DNA of 64,000 nt from Soonwooa buanensis (GTDB lineage Bacteria > Bacteroidota > Bacteroidia > Flavobacteriales > Weeksellaceae), in NCBI RefSeq assembly GCF_900167905.1, contig NZ_FUYZ01000001.1:124001-188000 (forward strand), given 5' to 3'. Each line of letters starts with the position of its first letter. Within the stretch, counting starts at the first letter, position 1. The notes under the pieces are model-generated. The model was not told the DNA's origin, did no database searches, and worked only from the letters and a program-made list of their open reading frames with translations. Shown here piece by piece: positions 34,919-44,034 of this stretch. The position numbers and the translations under genes are program-made.

Positions 34919-35763
34919 CTACCAATTATTTTTACCTTCATCGCCCCACGCATCTTGTTGCCCTTGATACACTACAGGAATGTTATTATATTCCACAGTA
35001 ACCATTTGATTATTTATTTGTTTCTTAAAAGTTAGTTTGTCAATTTGGTCTGGTTTAACAGATGCACTGCTACCTCCTTTATAATGTTGTACATCATAAA
35101 AGTCAAGACTTTGTTTTTGTTTAAGTCCTTGAAAAGCATTCTCTACGAAACTAAACTTAGCAGAAAAAGGAACATTATTTAGGTAATTATCATTCTCTTG
35201 ATTCCCAGTATCAATGTATAATTTATTATAATAATTCCATTCAGAATGATGAAATGTACCATCATCTCTTGTCTTTCTTGTGTAACTATAAGCATTAATT
35301 TTAACAGCATTGAACAATATTTCACCATCATTGGTTCCAACAACATCAATCGTATTATCTTTAATACTTTTTATAGAAAACTTATTTTGAAAGTTACCAG
35401 GTCTCTTGATATACATTTTGAATTCGCCCTCCTGTTTTGGAGTTGTTATCTCAGAATATTTTGTTTTTTCAAAATACAATTCGAAATCATCATTAATTCT
35501 TTGGTGCTTGGCTGCATCTGAGGTCTGTGGTGTGATGTAATAATAGGGCGCTGTAAAATTAGAAGCAATCTTATACTTAATAAGGTATCGCCAACTTGTA
35601 CATTGGTCAAATCCGAAGCTGTTGAACTGCCAACAAAATCAATTTTGATGCTGAGATCATTTTTTTGATTGTTAGGAGATGTAGAGTCATCATTATTGTT
35701 ACTACTACACGACATTGTTAAAAGCAACAATGTTGCTGAAACAAAAATATTTTTTCTATTCAT
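34919..35763 (-). pseudogene. Lipoprotein gene with a one-base frameshift, upstream of the CDC-like gene
   Basis: Two overlapping frames belong together. The first (ATG 35763) gives a lipoprotein start (TMSCSSNNNDDSTSP) and then SIKIDFVGSSTASD...VGDTL. After about 35578 sense continues in another frame: YKIASNFTAPYYYITPQTSD, then FELYFEKTKYSEITTP, to the stop at 34919. One missing A (TTAAG for TTAAAG) would restore a product of about 281 residues. The mature part has no recognised domain. It is co-oriented with, and 34 bp before, the CDC-like gene, so it may be a partner or protective protein (inference). Confidence 0.78.
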
Positions 35764-36219
35764 TATTTATTTTTAGCAAAAAAATAAATCCAAAAAGTGT
35801 TCTATTTAAGAAAATAACTTCTAAATAAAGCACTAAACAAGAATGTTATTCTCTCAATTAAAACAAATAACGAATACTTTTACTTTTTATTATTCAACAC
35901 ATATTAAAATTCAATAACAGAGACTGATAACATAAAAATAAACTACTGCAAATCAATAAACAAGAAAAAAAATCTATAAAAAATAATTTATGATGATAAG
36001 TATTATACAAAGATCCGATCTATTTTGCTTTATAAATAATCCGTGTAATTATATAATACCTAGTTTTATCATATAAATAAAACATGATTAAAACAAAAAA
36101 TCCAACTATACAGTTGGATTTATAATATATTTATAACTTACTAAACTAAAAATTGCTTAGCTATTATATTAATTGAAATCGATACATGATAAATCGATTT
36201 CAGAACTTTTGACAGAAAA
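35764..36219. other. AT-rich intergenic region between infC and the inserted block
   Basis: 456 bp with no credible gene. It contains a terminator hairpin (AATCCAACT 36099-36107, AGTTGGATT 36112-36120) that would end the thrS-infC transcript, and a second perfect 9-bp inverted repeat, GAAATCGAT (36175-36183) and ATCGATTTC (36193-36201), only 18 bp after the infC stop. The rest is about 80% A+T and should hold the promoter of the lipoprotein/CDC-like pair. Confidence 0.7.
36099..36120 (-). terminator. Terminator downstream of infC
   Basis: Perfect 9-bp arms with loop ATAC and an A-run on the left that becomes a T-tail on the minus strand; about 100 bp after the infC stop. It uncouples infC from the genes downstream. 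Confidence 0.82.
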
Positions 36220-36783
36220 TTACTTAGCTGGCTTTTTAGGGCTCATCATCATAATCATTCTTTTACCTTCTAACTTAGGTAATTGATCTACTTTACCAAC
36301 GTGCTCTAATTCTTGAGCCAATTTTAAAAGTAAAATCTCACCTTGGTCTTTAAAAATAATTGAACGTCCTTTGAAGAACACATAAGTTTTCAATTTAGAA
36401 CCTTCTTCTAAGAATTTTTCAGCGTGTTTTTTCTTGAATTCGTAATCGTGCTCATCGGTTTGAGGACCAAAACGAATTTCTTTAACAACAACTTTAACTT
36501 GCTTAGCTTTAAGTTCTTTTTGTTTTTTCTTTTGTTCGTAAAGGAATTTTTTATACTCCAGAACTCTTGCAATATAAGGTTCTGACTTGTCTGAGATTAC
36601 AACAAGATCTAATTCTTGATCGTCTGCAATCTGTTGGGCTTTAGCTAAAGGATATACGCCGGGCTCCACATTATCGCCAACTAGACGAACTTCTTTTGCT
36701 CGGATTTTACCATTAATCTGATGCAAGTCCTCCTGTACTGGACGACGCATCGGGCCTCTACTGTTGTTTCTTCTTAGTGCTAT
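36220..36783 (-). CDS. infC: Translation initiation factor IF-3, probable AUA start
   Basis: IF-3 prevents premature subunit joining and checks the start codon. From ATG 36750 the protein is 176 residues and contains the IF-3 N-domain ([19 protein letters not shown]), the lysine-rich linker ([14 protein letters not shown]) and the C-domain ([17 protein letters not shown]). The frame upstream of that ATG stays coding-like: ATA at 36781-36783 followed by [10 protein letters not shown], a basic tail expected for IF-3, and a stop only four codons before it. No ATG, GTG or TTG lies in this stretch. infC of E. coli starts at AUU for autoregulation, so AUA here is plausible. It follows thrS. Confidence 0.9.
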   Translation of the reverse strand: MALRRNNSRGPMRRPVQEDLHQINGKIRAKEVRLVGDNVEPGVYPLAKAQQIADDQELDLVVISDKSEPYIARVLEYKKFLYEQKKKQKELKAKQVKVVVKEIRFGPQTDEHDYEFKKKHAEKFLEEGSKLKTYVFFKGRSIIFKDQGEILLLKLAQELEHVGKVDQLPKLEGKRMIMMMSPKKPAK

Positions 36784-36839
36784 TGTCTTAAAATTTTATG
36801 TTAATATTATTTATTTTTTAATCTTTTGAATTTTTAAAA

Positions 36840-38777
36840 TTAATCAAAAGACTTAATACCTTTTTGGCTTTCAGTTTTAAAATAACTGATAAAATCATCA
36901 ATCTTCATTTCGCCAAGGTCGCCCTCGCCTCTTCTTCTCACCGAAACTGTGTTATTTCCAGCTTCGTTTTCACCAACGACAAGCATGAAAGGAATCTTGT
37001 TTAATTCGGCATCACGAATCTTTTTACCAGTCTTTTCGTTTCTTTCGTCAATTAGACCGCTAATATCGTGATTTTCTAACAATTGTGAAACTTTTTTAGC
37101 ATAGTCTACATATTTTTCACTAATTGGAAGAATGATGAATTGATCTGGCGCCAACCACAATGGGAAATCTCCAGCCGTATTCTCCAACAAAATTGCGATA
37201 AAACGTTCCATAGAACCAAATGGCGCTCTGTGGATCATCACAGGTCTGTGTTTTTCGTTATCGCTACCTGTATACCAAAGATCGAATCTTTCTGGAAGGT
37301 TATAATCTACTTGAATTGTACCTAACTGCCAGCTTCTACCCAAAGCATCTTTCACCATAAAATCAAGCTTCGGACCATAGAAAGCCGCTTCACCATATTC
37401 AGTTACAGTTTTAAGACCTTTAGCTTTAGCTGCATTGATAATGGCGCTTTCAGCTTTGTCCCAATTCTCATCACTACCGATATATTTTTGCTTGTTCTCT
37501 GGATCTCTTAATGAAATCTGAGCTGTAAAATCTTCAAATCCTAAAGAACCGAAAACATACAATACTAAATCGATTACTTTCTCGAATTCCTCATTCAATT
37601 GGTCGGGCATACAGAACAAATGCGCATCATCTTGAGTAAATCCACGAACCCTCGTCAAGCCATGAAGCTCACCAGATTGCTCGTAACGATATACCGTACC
37701 AAACTCTGCGTAACGCTTCGGAAGATCTCTATAAGACCATTGTTGCGCTTTGTAAATCTCACAATGGTGAGGGCAGTTCATTGGTTTTAATAAAAACTCT
37801 TCACCTTCGTTTGGTGTTTTGATTGGTTGGAAACTGTCTGCACCATACTTTTCGTAATGTCCAGAAGTTACATATAAATCTTTGTGTCCAATATGTGGCG
37901 AAATTACAAATTCGTAACCTTGTTTTTTCTGTGCAACTGATAAGAAATGTTCTAATTTCTTCCTAAGCATCGCTCCTTTTGGTAACCAAAGTGGAAGACC
38001 TGCTCCAACTTTTTCTGAGAATGTAAAAATCCCCATTTCTTTACCCAATTTTCTGTGGTCACGACGTTTTGCTTCTTCTAATCTTTCTAGATATTCTGTA
38101 AGCTCTTTTTGCTTCGGAAACGAAATCCCATAGACTCTTGTCAACTGCTTGTTCTTCTCATCACCTCTCCAGTATGCACCAGCAGCATTAAGAATTTTTA
38201 CAGCTTTTACAATTCCTGTTGACGGAATGTGTCCACCACGACAAAGGTCTGTAAAGTTATCATGCGTCACAAAAGTGATTTCGCCATCTTGTAAGTTTTC
38301 AATCAACTCAGTTTTGAAAGGATTGTCCGCATATTCTTTAAGCGCATCTGCTTTTGAAACTTCTCTTAAATTAAAAGTCGAATTCTTTTTAGCGTTTTCT
38401 AAAATCTTTTTTTCAAGTCTTTCGAAATCTTTTTCAGAAAGTGGATGATCACCGAAATCTACGTCATAATAGAATCCGTTAGCAATCGCAGGACCAATTG
38501 TCAGCTTTGCATCTGGATAATATTCCATAATCGCTTGTGCCAAAAGGTGCGCTGATGAATGCCAAAAAGCTTTCTTTCCCATATCATCATTCCACGTCAA
38601 CAATTGCACGGTAGAATCCTCGGTTATAGGCGTGTCGACTTCTGTCTGTTTGCCATTAACGACCGCAGAGATGGTATTTCTAGCTAACCCATCACTGATA
38701 CTTTGTGCAACTTGAAGTGGAGATACTGCTCCTTCAAATTCTCTGATGCTGCCATCAGGAAGCGTAATTTTAAGCAT
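36840..38777 (-). CDS. thrS: Threonine-tRNA ligase
   Basis: 645 residues, standard length. TGS domain at 1-60 ([22 protein letters not shown]), editing domain with the [10 protein letters not shown] and SKADAL/CRGGH zinc-type elements, then class II catalytic motifs: motif 2 around [21 protein letters not shown], the zinc-binding Cys in [10 protein letters not shown], and motif 3 [11 protein letters not shown]. The anticodon-binding domain is the last 100 residues ([13 protein letters not shown]...). It charges tRNA-Thr and heads the thrS-infC pair, 57 bp before the infC AUA. Confidence 0.97.
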   Translation of the reverse strand: MLKITLPDGSIREFEGAVSPLQVAQSISDGLARNTISAVVNGKQTEVDTPITEDSTVQLLTWNDDMGKKAFWHSSAHLLAQAIMEYYPDAKLTIGPAIANGFYYDVDFGDHPLSEKDFERLEKKILENAKKNSTFNLREVSKADALKEYADNPFKTELIENLQDGEITFVTHDNFTDLCRGGHIPSTGIVKAVKILNAAGAYWRGDEKNKQLTRVYGISFPKQKELTEYLERLEEAKRRDHRKLGKEMGIFTFSEKVGAGLPLWLPKGAMLRKKLEHFLSVAQKKQGYEFVISPHIGHKDLYVTSGHYEKYGADSFQPIKTPNEGEEFLLKPMNCPHHCEIYKAQQWSYRDLPKRYAEFGTVYRYEQSGELHGLTRVRGFTQDDAHLFCMPDQLNEEFEKVIDLVLYVFGSLGFEDFTAQISLRDPENKQKYIGSDENWDKAESAIINAAKAKGLKTVTEYGEAAFYGPKLDFMVKDALGRSWQLGTIQVDYNLPERFDLWYTGSDNEKHRPVMIHRAPFGSMERFIAILLENTAGDFPLWLAPDQFIILPISEKYVDYAKKVSQLLENHDISGLIDERNEKTGKKIRDAELNKIPFMLVVGENEAGNNTVSVRRRGEGDLGEMKIDDFISYFKTESQKGIKSFD

Positions 38778-38799
38778 AATGATATAAAAAATTAAAGTA

Positions 38800-38831
38800 C
38801 AAATTTAGTGTTTTTTTCAGTTATTTAACAA
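38800..38831 (-). promoter_or_regulatory. thrS promoter candidate
   Basis: Minus-strand TAAATTTG (38800-38807) with TTG at 38829-38831, spacing 21 bp. The predicted 5' UTR is under 20 nt, which leaves no room for a T-box or long leader. Confidence 0.6.
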
Positions 38832-39120
38832 GGGAATTGCCAAGTAGATTGAGATTTAACGCAAAGTTTTTAAAATTGAATAAAAATAAAAACGTCTAAT
38901 AAATTCAGAATTCATCGAAATCGATTAGACGGGTTATGATTAAATTATTTAAAATTAGTATAAAAAAAACGACAATCTGCGTAGATTTTGGAAAAATCAT
39001 GTTAAGAAATTTTAATTCTTGACTTATCAATATACTTCACTATGCTCGGTTACTCGAAGCTAGGCTTTGAAAGAAAAACCATCAATCTGCCCAAAGACTT
39101 CCATCAAAAATAATAGCAAA
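38832..39120. other. Intergenic region upstream of thrS
   Basis: No gene is apparent. It holds an inverted repeat CGTCTAAT (38893-38900) and ATTAGACG (38924-38931) with a 23-nt loop and a T-rich tail on the minus strand, and at 39041-39060 the string TATGCTCGGTTACTCGAAGC, which resembles the reverse complement of the palindromic core found in the mnmE insertion. The rest is A/T-rich. Confidence 0.5.
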
Positions 39121-39154
39121 AAAAAGCTTCCCAATTTCTTGGAAAGCTTTTTTA
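39121..39154 (-). terminator. atpC terminator
   Basis: AAAAAAGCTTCC (39121-39132) pairs with GGAAAGCTTTTTT (39142-39154) with one bulged base; T-run on the minus strand, 20 bp after the atpC stop. Confidence 0.75.
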
Positions 39155-39173
39155 ATATCTTTAAAAATTATTC

Positions 39174-39455
39174 TTATTCTGCTAAGATAATTCCTTTATC
39201 GTTATTGAATTCTAGAACACCACTTCTAATTGCGAACGAGTATGCAGATTTCGCTTCGTTCTCCTTAGTGAAATATTTAGAATATTTTTCTGGAACACTG
39301 TCAGTGTAGATTTTAACTTGACCATTAACTAAAGCCGAAACAATAGCCGCGTGGTTTTTGAAAATCTGAAACTCACCTTGTTTACCTGGTAATAAAATTG
39401 AGTCAACTTGACCTTCAAATACTACATATTCTGGAGTTATAATTTTAATTGTCAT
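39174..39455 (-). CDS. atpC: ATP synthase F1 epsilon subunit
   Basis: 93 residues with only the beta-sandwich domain: ITPEYVVFEGQVDSILLPGKQGEFQIFKNHAAIVSAL is the diagnostic N-terminus. The C-terminal helical hairpin of longer epsilon subunits is absent, as is usual in Bacteroidota. It links the F1 stalk to the c-ring. It follows atpD; the other ATP synthase genes are not in the window, in keeping with the known split of atpDC in this phylum. The gap to atpD is a heptad repeat tract. Confidence 0.95.
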   Translation of the reverse strand: MTIKIITPEYVVFEGQVDSILLPGKQGEFQIFKNHAAIVSALVNGQVKIYTDSVPEKYSKYFTKENEAKSAYSFAIRSGVLEFNNDKGIILAE

Positions 39456-39461
39456 TTTTAA

Positions 39462-39538
39462 TTTAGATTTAAAGATTTCAGATTTCAGATTACAGACAAA
39501 CTAAGTCTTGTGTCTTGTATCTGAGATCTTGTGTCTAA
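39462..39538. repeat. 7-bp periodic tract filling the atpD-atpC gap
   Basis: Eleven in-register heptads from 39462 to 39538: TTTAGAT, TTAAAGA, two TTTCAGA and TTACAGA on the left, then a switch to AGTCTTG, TGTCTTG and GATCTTG on the right. It begins 6 bp before the atpC start and ends exactly at the atpD stop codon. Confidence 0.8.
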
Positions 39539-41116
<1,578 letters not shown>

Positions 41117-41228
41117 TTATCATATTTGCAAAAAATAAGATTGACTTCTTAAAATTCTATTTTTGAAAGTCCAAAAAATTAACTTCGTCGAAGTTTTAAT
41201 TAAAAGTCTTATCCAAAATTTTTTAGTT

Positions 41229-42149
41229 TTGAAAATCAACCAAGATTTAGATCATTATAATAGTAATACACCTCTAGCACTATCGTTAGGAATGTTCGAT
41301 GGTGTGCATCGTGGGCATTTTTCTATCATCGAAAAACTTAATAAAATTGCTTCTGAAAAAAATCTAGAATCAGGAATTCTTACTTTTTGGCCGCATCCTC
41401 GCAAAGTGATCAATCCGCAAGATGAAGTGTTATTATTAAATACTTTGGATGAAAAGATTGAACTTCTAAATCAAGCAGGCATTCAAAATTTGTTTTTAAA
41501 AACTTTTGATGAAGATTTCCGAAATCTGACAGGCGAAGATTTCTGTCGAGAAATTTTAATTAAAAAACTAAACGTCAAGCACTTAATCATTGGTTACGAT
41601 CATACGTTTGGTAAAAATAAAAGCGGAAATTTTGATTTATTAAAACAACTTTCCACCGAACTAGATTTTGAAGTTGAACAACTTGGGCCAGTTGATTTTC
41701 ACCACCAACATATTAGTTCCACCAAAATAAGAACGGCTTTAGCAGAAGCCAACATTATAGAAGCTAACGAAATGCTTGGCTATCCTTATATGTTATCTGG
41801 AAAAGTGATTCACGGTAAAAAAATTGGTAGAACAATTGGTTATCCAACCGCAAATATTGAAGTTGCGGAAGGTAAACTTCTTCCTAAAAAAGGCGCTTAC
41901 ATCGTTGAAGTCTATGTTGACGGACAATTCTTTAAAGGAATGTTAAGTATCGGTACAAATCCCACTGTTAATGGTGATAAACTGAGTACCGAAGTTTACA
42001 TTCTCGATTTTGATAAATATATTTACGACGAAATAATTACAGTTAAATTCCGTGATTTTTTACACGACGAAATTAAATTCGAAGGTTTAGAAAAATTAAT
42101 CGAAAAGCTTGATTTGGATAAAAAACTGACGCAGGAGTTTCAGTTTTAA
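41229..42149 (+). CDS. ribF: Bifunctional riboflavin kinase/FAD synthetase
   Basis: 306 residues if translation begins at TTG 41229 (then KINQDLDHYNSNTPLALSLGMFDGVHRGH), which matches the usual RibF N-terminus; an alternative in-frame TTG is at 41163 and no ATG is available. The nucleotidyltransferase half has GMFDGVHRGHF and the STKIR-type motif ISSTKIRTALAE; the kinase half has GKVIHGKKIGRTIGYPTANI and GMLSIGTNPTV. It converts riboflavin to FMN and FAD, the cofactor attached by the nearby ApbE. Divergent from atpD. Non-ATG start likely. Confidence 0.93.
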   Translation: MKINQDLDHYNSNTPLALSLGMFDGVHRGHFSIIEKLNKIASEKNLESGILTFWPHPRKVINPQDEVLLLNTLDEKIELLNQAGIQNLFLKTFDEDFRNLTGEDFCREILIKKLNVKHLIIGYDHTFGKNKSGNFDLLKQLSTELDFEVEQLGPVDFHHQHISSTKIRTALAEANIIEANEMLGYPYMLSGKVIHGKKIGRTIGYPTANIEVAEGKLLPKKGAYIVEVYVDGQFFKGMLSIGTNPTVNGDKLSTEVYILDFDKYIYDEIITVKFRDFLHDEIKFEGLEKLIEKLDLDKKLTQEFQF

Positions 42150-42199
42150 ATTTTAATAAAGCCATTTAATTTCAAATGTTTTTATTTGTAATAAAAAAC

Positions 42200-42649
42200 A
42201 TGAAAATCAATAAAATCTTTTTTCTTTTAATTATAATTTTTGCTGGAAGTTTTTGCAAAGCGCAAGGTTTCGCCCTTAACGTCGGTTACAATTATATTGG
42301 TAAAAATGCAGGATTTGCAGGCGTCGACTACAGAATTTCTGACACGCAAAAACCCGCAATTAATGTTGGTGCAGGGACTTATTTAACTTCTGTTAATCAC
42401 AAATTTGGAGTTGTTCCCGAAATTCATTTTAACCAAGTTTTAGGTAGAGATTCAGCGTTCATGTATCAAGTTTCTGTTAGTTCAAAAAACTTAAGACCGA
42501 GTCTTGGCATCAATATTCTAAATATTTTACACTTGGATTTGGGATATAGTTTTGGGTTTAATAAAAGTAAAGACTTTCAAGGTTTTGCGCTGGGACTTAA
42601 TATTCTTTTGGGACAAGATGATTTTTATGATCCTTTCAAAGGTTTTTAA
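42200..42649 (+). CDS. Small outer-membrane barrel-like protein
   Basis: 149 residues from ATG 42200 (MKINKIFFLLIIIFAGSFCKAQ, signal peptide); a start 24 bp earlier is possible. The mature chain is Gly/aromatic-rich with alternating strands (FALNVGYNYIGKNAGFAGVDYRI, LHLDLGYSFGFNKSKD, GFALGLNILLG), suggesting a small barrel or beta-sandwich at the outer membrane. The family is not recognised. Follows ribF by 50 bp; its stop overlaps by 4 bp that of the convergent MmcQ gene. Confidence 0.6.
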   Translation: MKINKIFFLLIIIFAGSFCKAQGFALNVGYNYIGKNAGFAGVDYRISDTQKPAINVGAGTYLTSVNHKFGVVPEIHFNQVLGRDSAFMYQVSVSSKNLRPSLGINILNILHLDLGYSFGFNKSKDFQGFALGLNILLGQDDFYDPFKGF

Positions 42650-42996
42650 AGTAAAATTTCTTCGCGTACTTTTTTAGTTAAAGACGCAAATATCAAATCA
42701 TAAGAATGGTCAATTAATTTTTTGATTAAATCTGACTTTAGACCGTCAACATTTACCGTATTCCAATGGACTTTGTTCATGTGATAACCTGGAACAATTT
42801 GCGAATATTCCTCACGAAGCTCAAGACTCCAATCAGGATCGGCCTTTAGGTTAACGCTTGTCGGCTGACGTTCCAAAGACATAAGCGCAAACATTTTATT
42901 TCCAACCTTAAAAACCAAAGTCTCTTTGTCAAAAGGGAAACTTTCTTCAACGCCTTTCTTTAATAAACAATAATCTCTTACTTCTTCGGAATTCAT
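42646..42996 (-). CDS. MmcQ/YjbR family protein
   Basis: 116 residues, full family length. The double-wing fold is shown by EEVRDYCLLKKGVEESFPFD, MFALMSLERQPTSVNLKADPDW and GYHMNKVHWNTVNVDG (the conserved MNKxHWxT element). YjbR-like proteins are small DNA-binding-type folds of uncertain role. It ends on a 4-bp overlap with the convergent barrel gene and starts 32 bp from the end of the apbE gene on the same strand. Confidence 0.88.
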   Translation of the reverse strand: MNSEEVRDYCLLKKGVEESFPFDKETLVFKVGNKMFALMSLERQPTSVNLKADPDWSLELREEYSQIVPGYHMNKVHWNTVNVDGLKSDLIKKLIDHSYDLIFASLTKKVREEILL

Positions 42997-43027
42997 AATT
43001 TTAAATTTTCGTTTTCAAAAATCTAAA

Positions 43028-44020
43028 TTAATAAAAAGCCCTCAATATTTTACTTCCTAATTTCCCCTCATCCGTTATCAACAAATAGTGATATTCAGGG
43101 AATTTTCGGACTAAATTCAATCCTTCTTTTTCACCCAAAACCATAATGGAAGTGCTTAGCGCATTGCAAAATTCAGATGAAGGACCATAAATTGTCACAC
43201 TCGTAAGTCCCGTTGCGGGAAATCCCGTTTTTGGATTGATGATATGGGAATAACGTACACCATCGATTTCGGCGTATTTTTCATAGCTTCCAGAAGTGGC
43301 TACGGCGGAGTTTTTAAGTTTTAAAATTTTAGCAACTTTTTGACGTTTAAAAGGATTTCGAATACCGATTGCCCAAGGTTTCCCGTTCAGCTGTGTTCCC
43401 CAAGTCGCAATATCGCCAGAAGCGTTGACAATTCCTGCTTTGATGCCTTTCTTTTGCATTAATTCTCGACCTTTGTCCGCAGCATAACCCTTTCCTATCG
43501 AGCCAAAACCGATTTTCATTCCTTTATTTTTTAGGAAAATAGTTGAGTTTATGGAATCCAAAATAATATTGCGATAATCAACATTTGAAATTGATTTTTT
43601 GATAGATTCCTGACTTGGCATTTCGGTCATAGAACCATCAAAACGCCAAATTTTATCCATCGAAACTGCTGAAATATCAAATGCGCCATTCGACATTTTA
43701 GAATAATCGATAGCACGCTTTGTAAGATCAAAAACCTCTTTATCTACTTTCACTGGCTGTATTCCTGCATTTTGATTGACTTGTGAAATCTGCGTATGCG
43801 GTTGCCATTCCGAAATTAAATTTTCGATTCGAGAAATTTCTTCAATGGTTAAATCGATGTTTTTATTCGCACTTATAGAATCTTTATCAACCAACGTAAT
43901 ATTGAAAACCGAACCCATCAAAGTGACTTGACGTTCGACTACAACAGGTTTTTGAGCGAAAACAAAGCTGCATGAAAAAACCAAAAACAGAAACGTAAAA
44001 ACGATTCTGTTGTGGCACAT
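43028..44020 (-). CDS. apbE: FAD:protein FMN transferase (ApbE-like), exported
   Basis: About 330 residues from ATG 44020, which opens a signal peptide (MCHNRIVFTFLFLVFSCSFVFAQ); an ATG 24 bp upstream overlaps the previous gene by 10 bp. ApbE features: FNITLVDKDS, NAGIQPVKVDKEVFDL, the substrate loop GSIGKGYAADKGRELM, SGDIATWG and the C-terminal metal site SGSYEKY...HIINPKTGFPA...TSIMVLGEKEGL. It moves FMN from FAD to Thr or Ser of periplasmic redox proteins. It is the last gene of the ankyrin-DUF2271-PepSY-ApbE run. Confidence 0.95.
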   Translation of the reverse strand: MCHNRIVFTFLFLVFSCSFVFAQKPVVVERQVTLMGSVFNITLVDKDSISANKNIDLTIEEISRIENLISEWQPHTQISQVNQNAGIQPVKVDKEVFDLTKRAIDYSKMSNGAFDISAVSMDKIWRFDGSMTEMPSQESIKKSISNVDYRNIILDSINSTIFLKNKGMKIGFGSIGKGYAADKGRELMQKKGIKAGIVNASGDIATWGTQLNGKPWAIGIRNPFKRQKVAKILKLKNSAVATSGSYEKYAEIDGVRYSHIINPKTGFPATGLTSVTIYGPSSEFCNALSTSIMVLGEKEGLNLVRKFPEYHYLLITDEGKLGSKILRAFY

Positions 44021-44034
44021 ATTATATTTTTGAT

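Noticed and set aside
38808-38931. T-box leader of thrS
   Set aside because: No T-box sequence (TGGnACCGCG type) is present and the probable promoter is only about 23 bp before the ATG, downstream of the hairpin.
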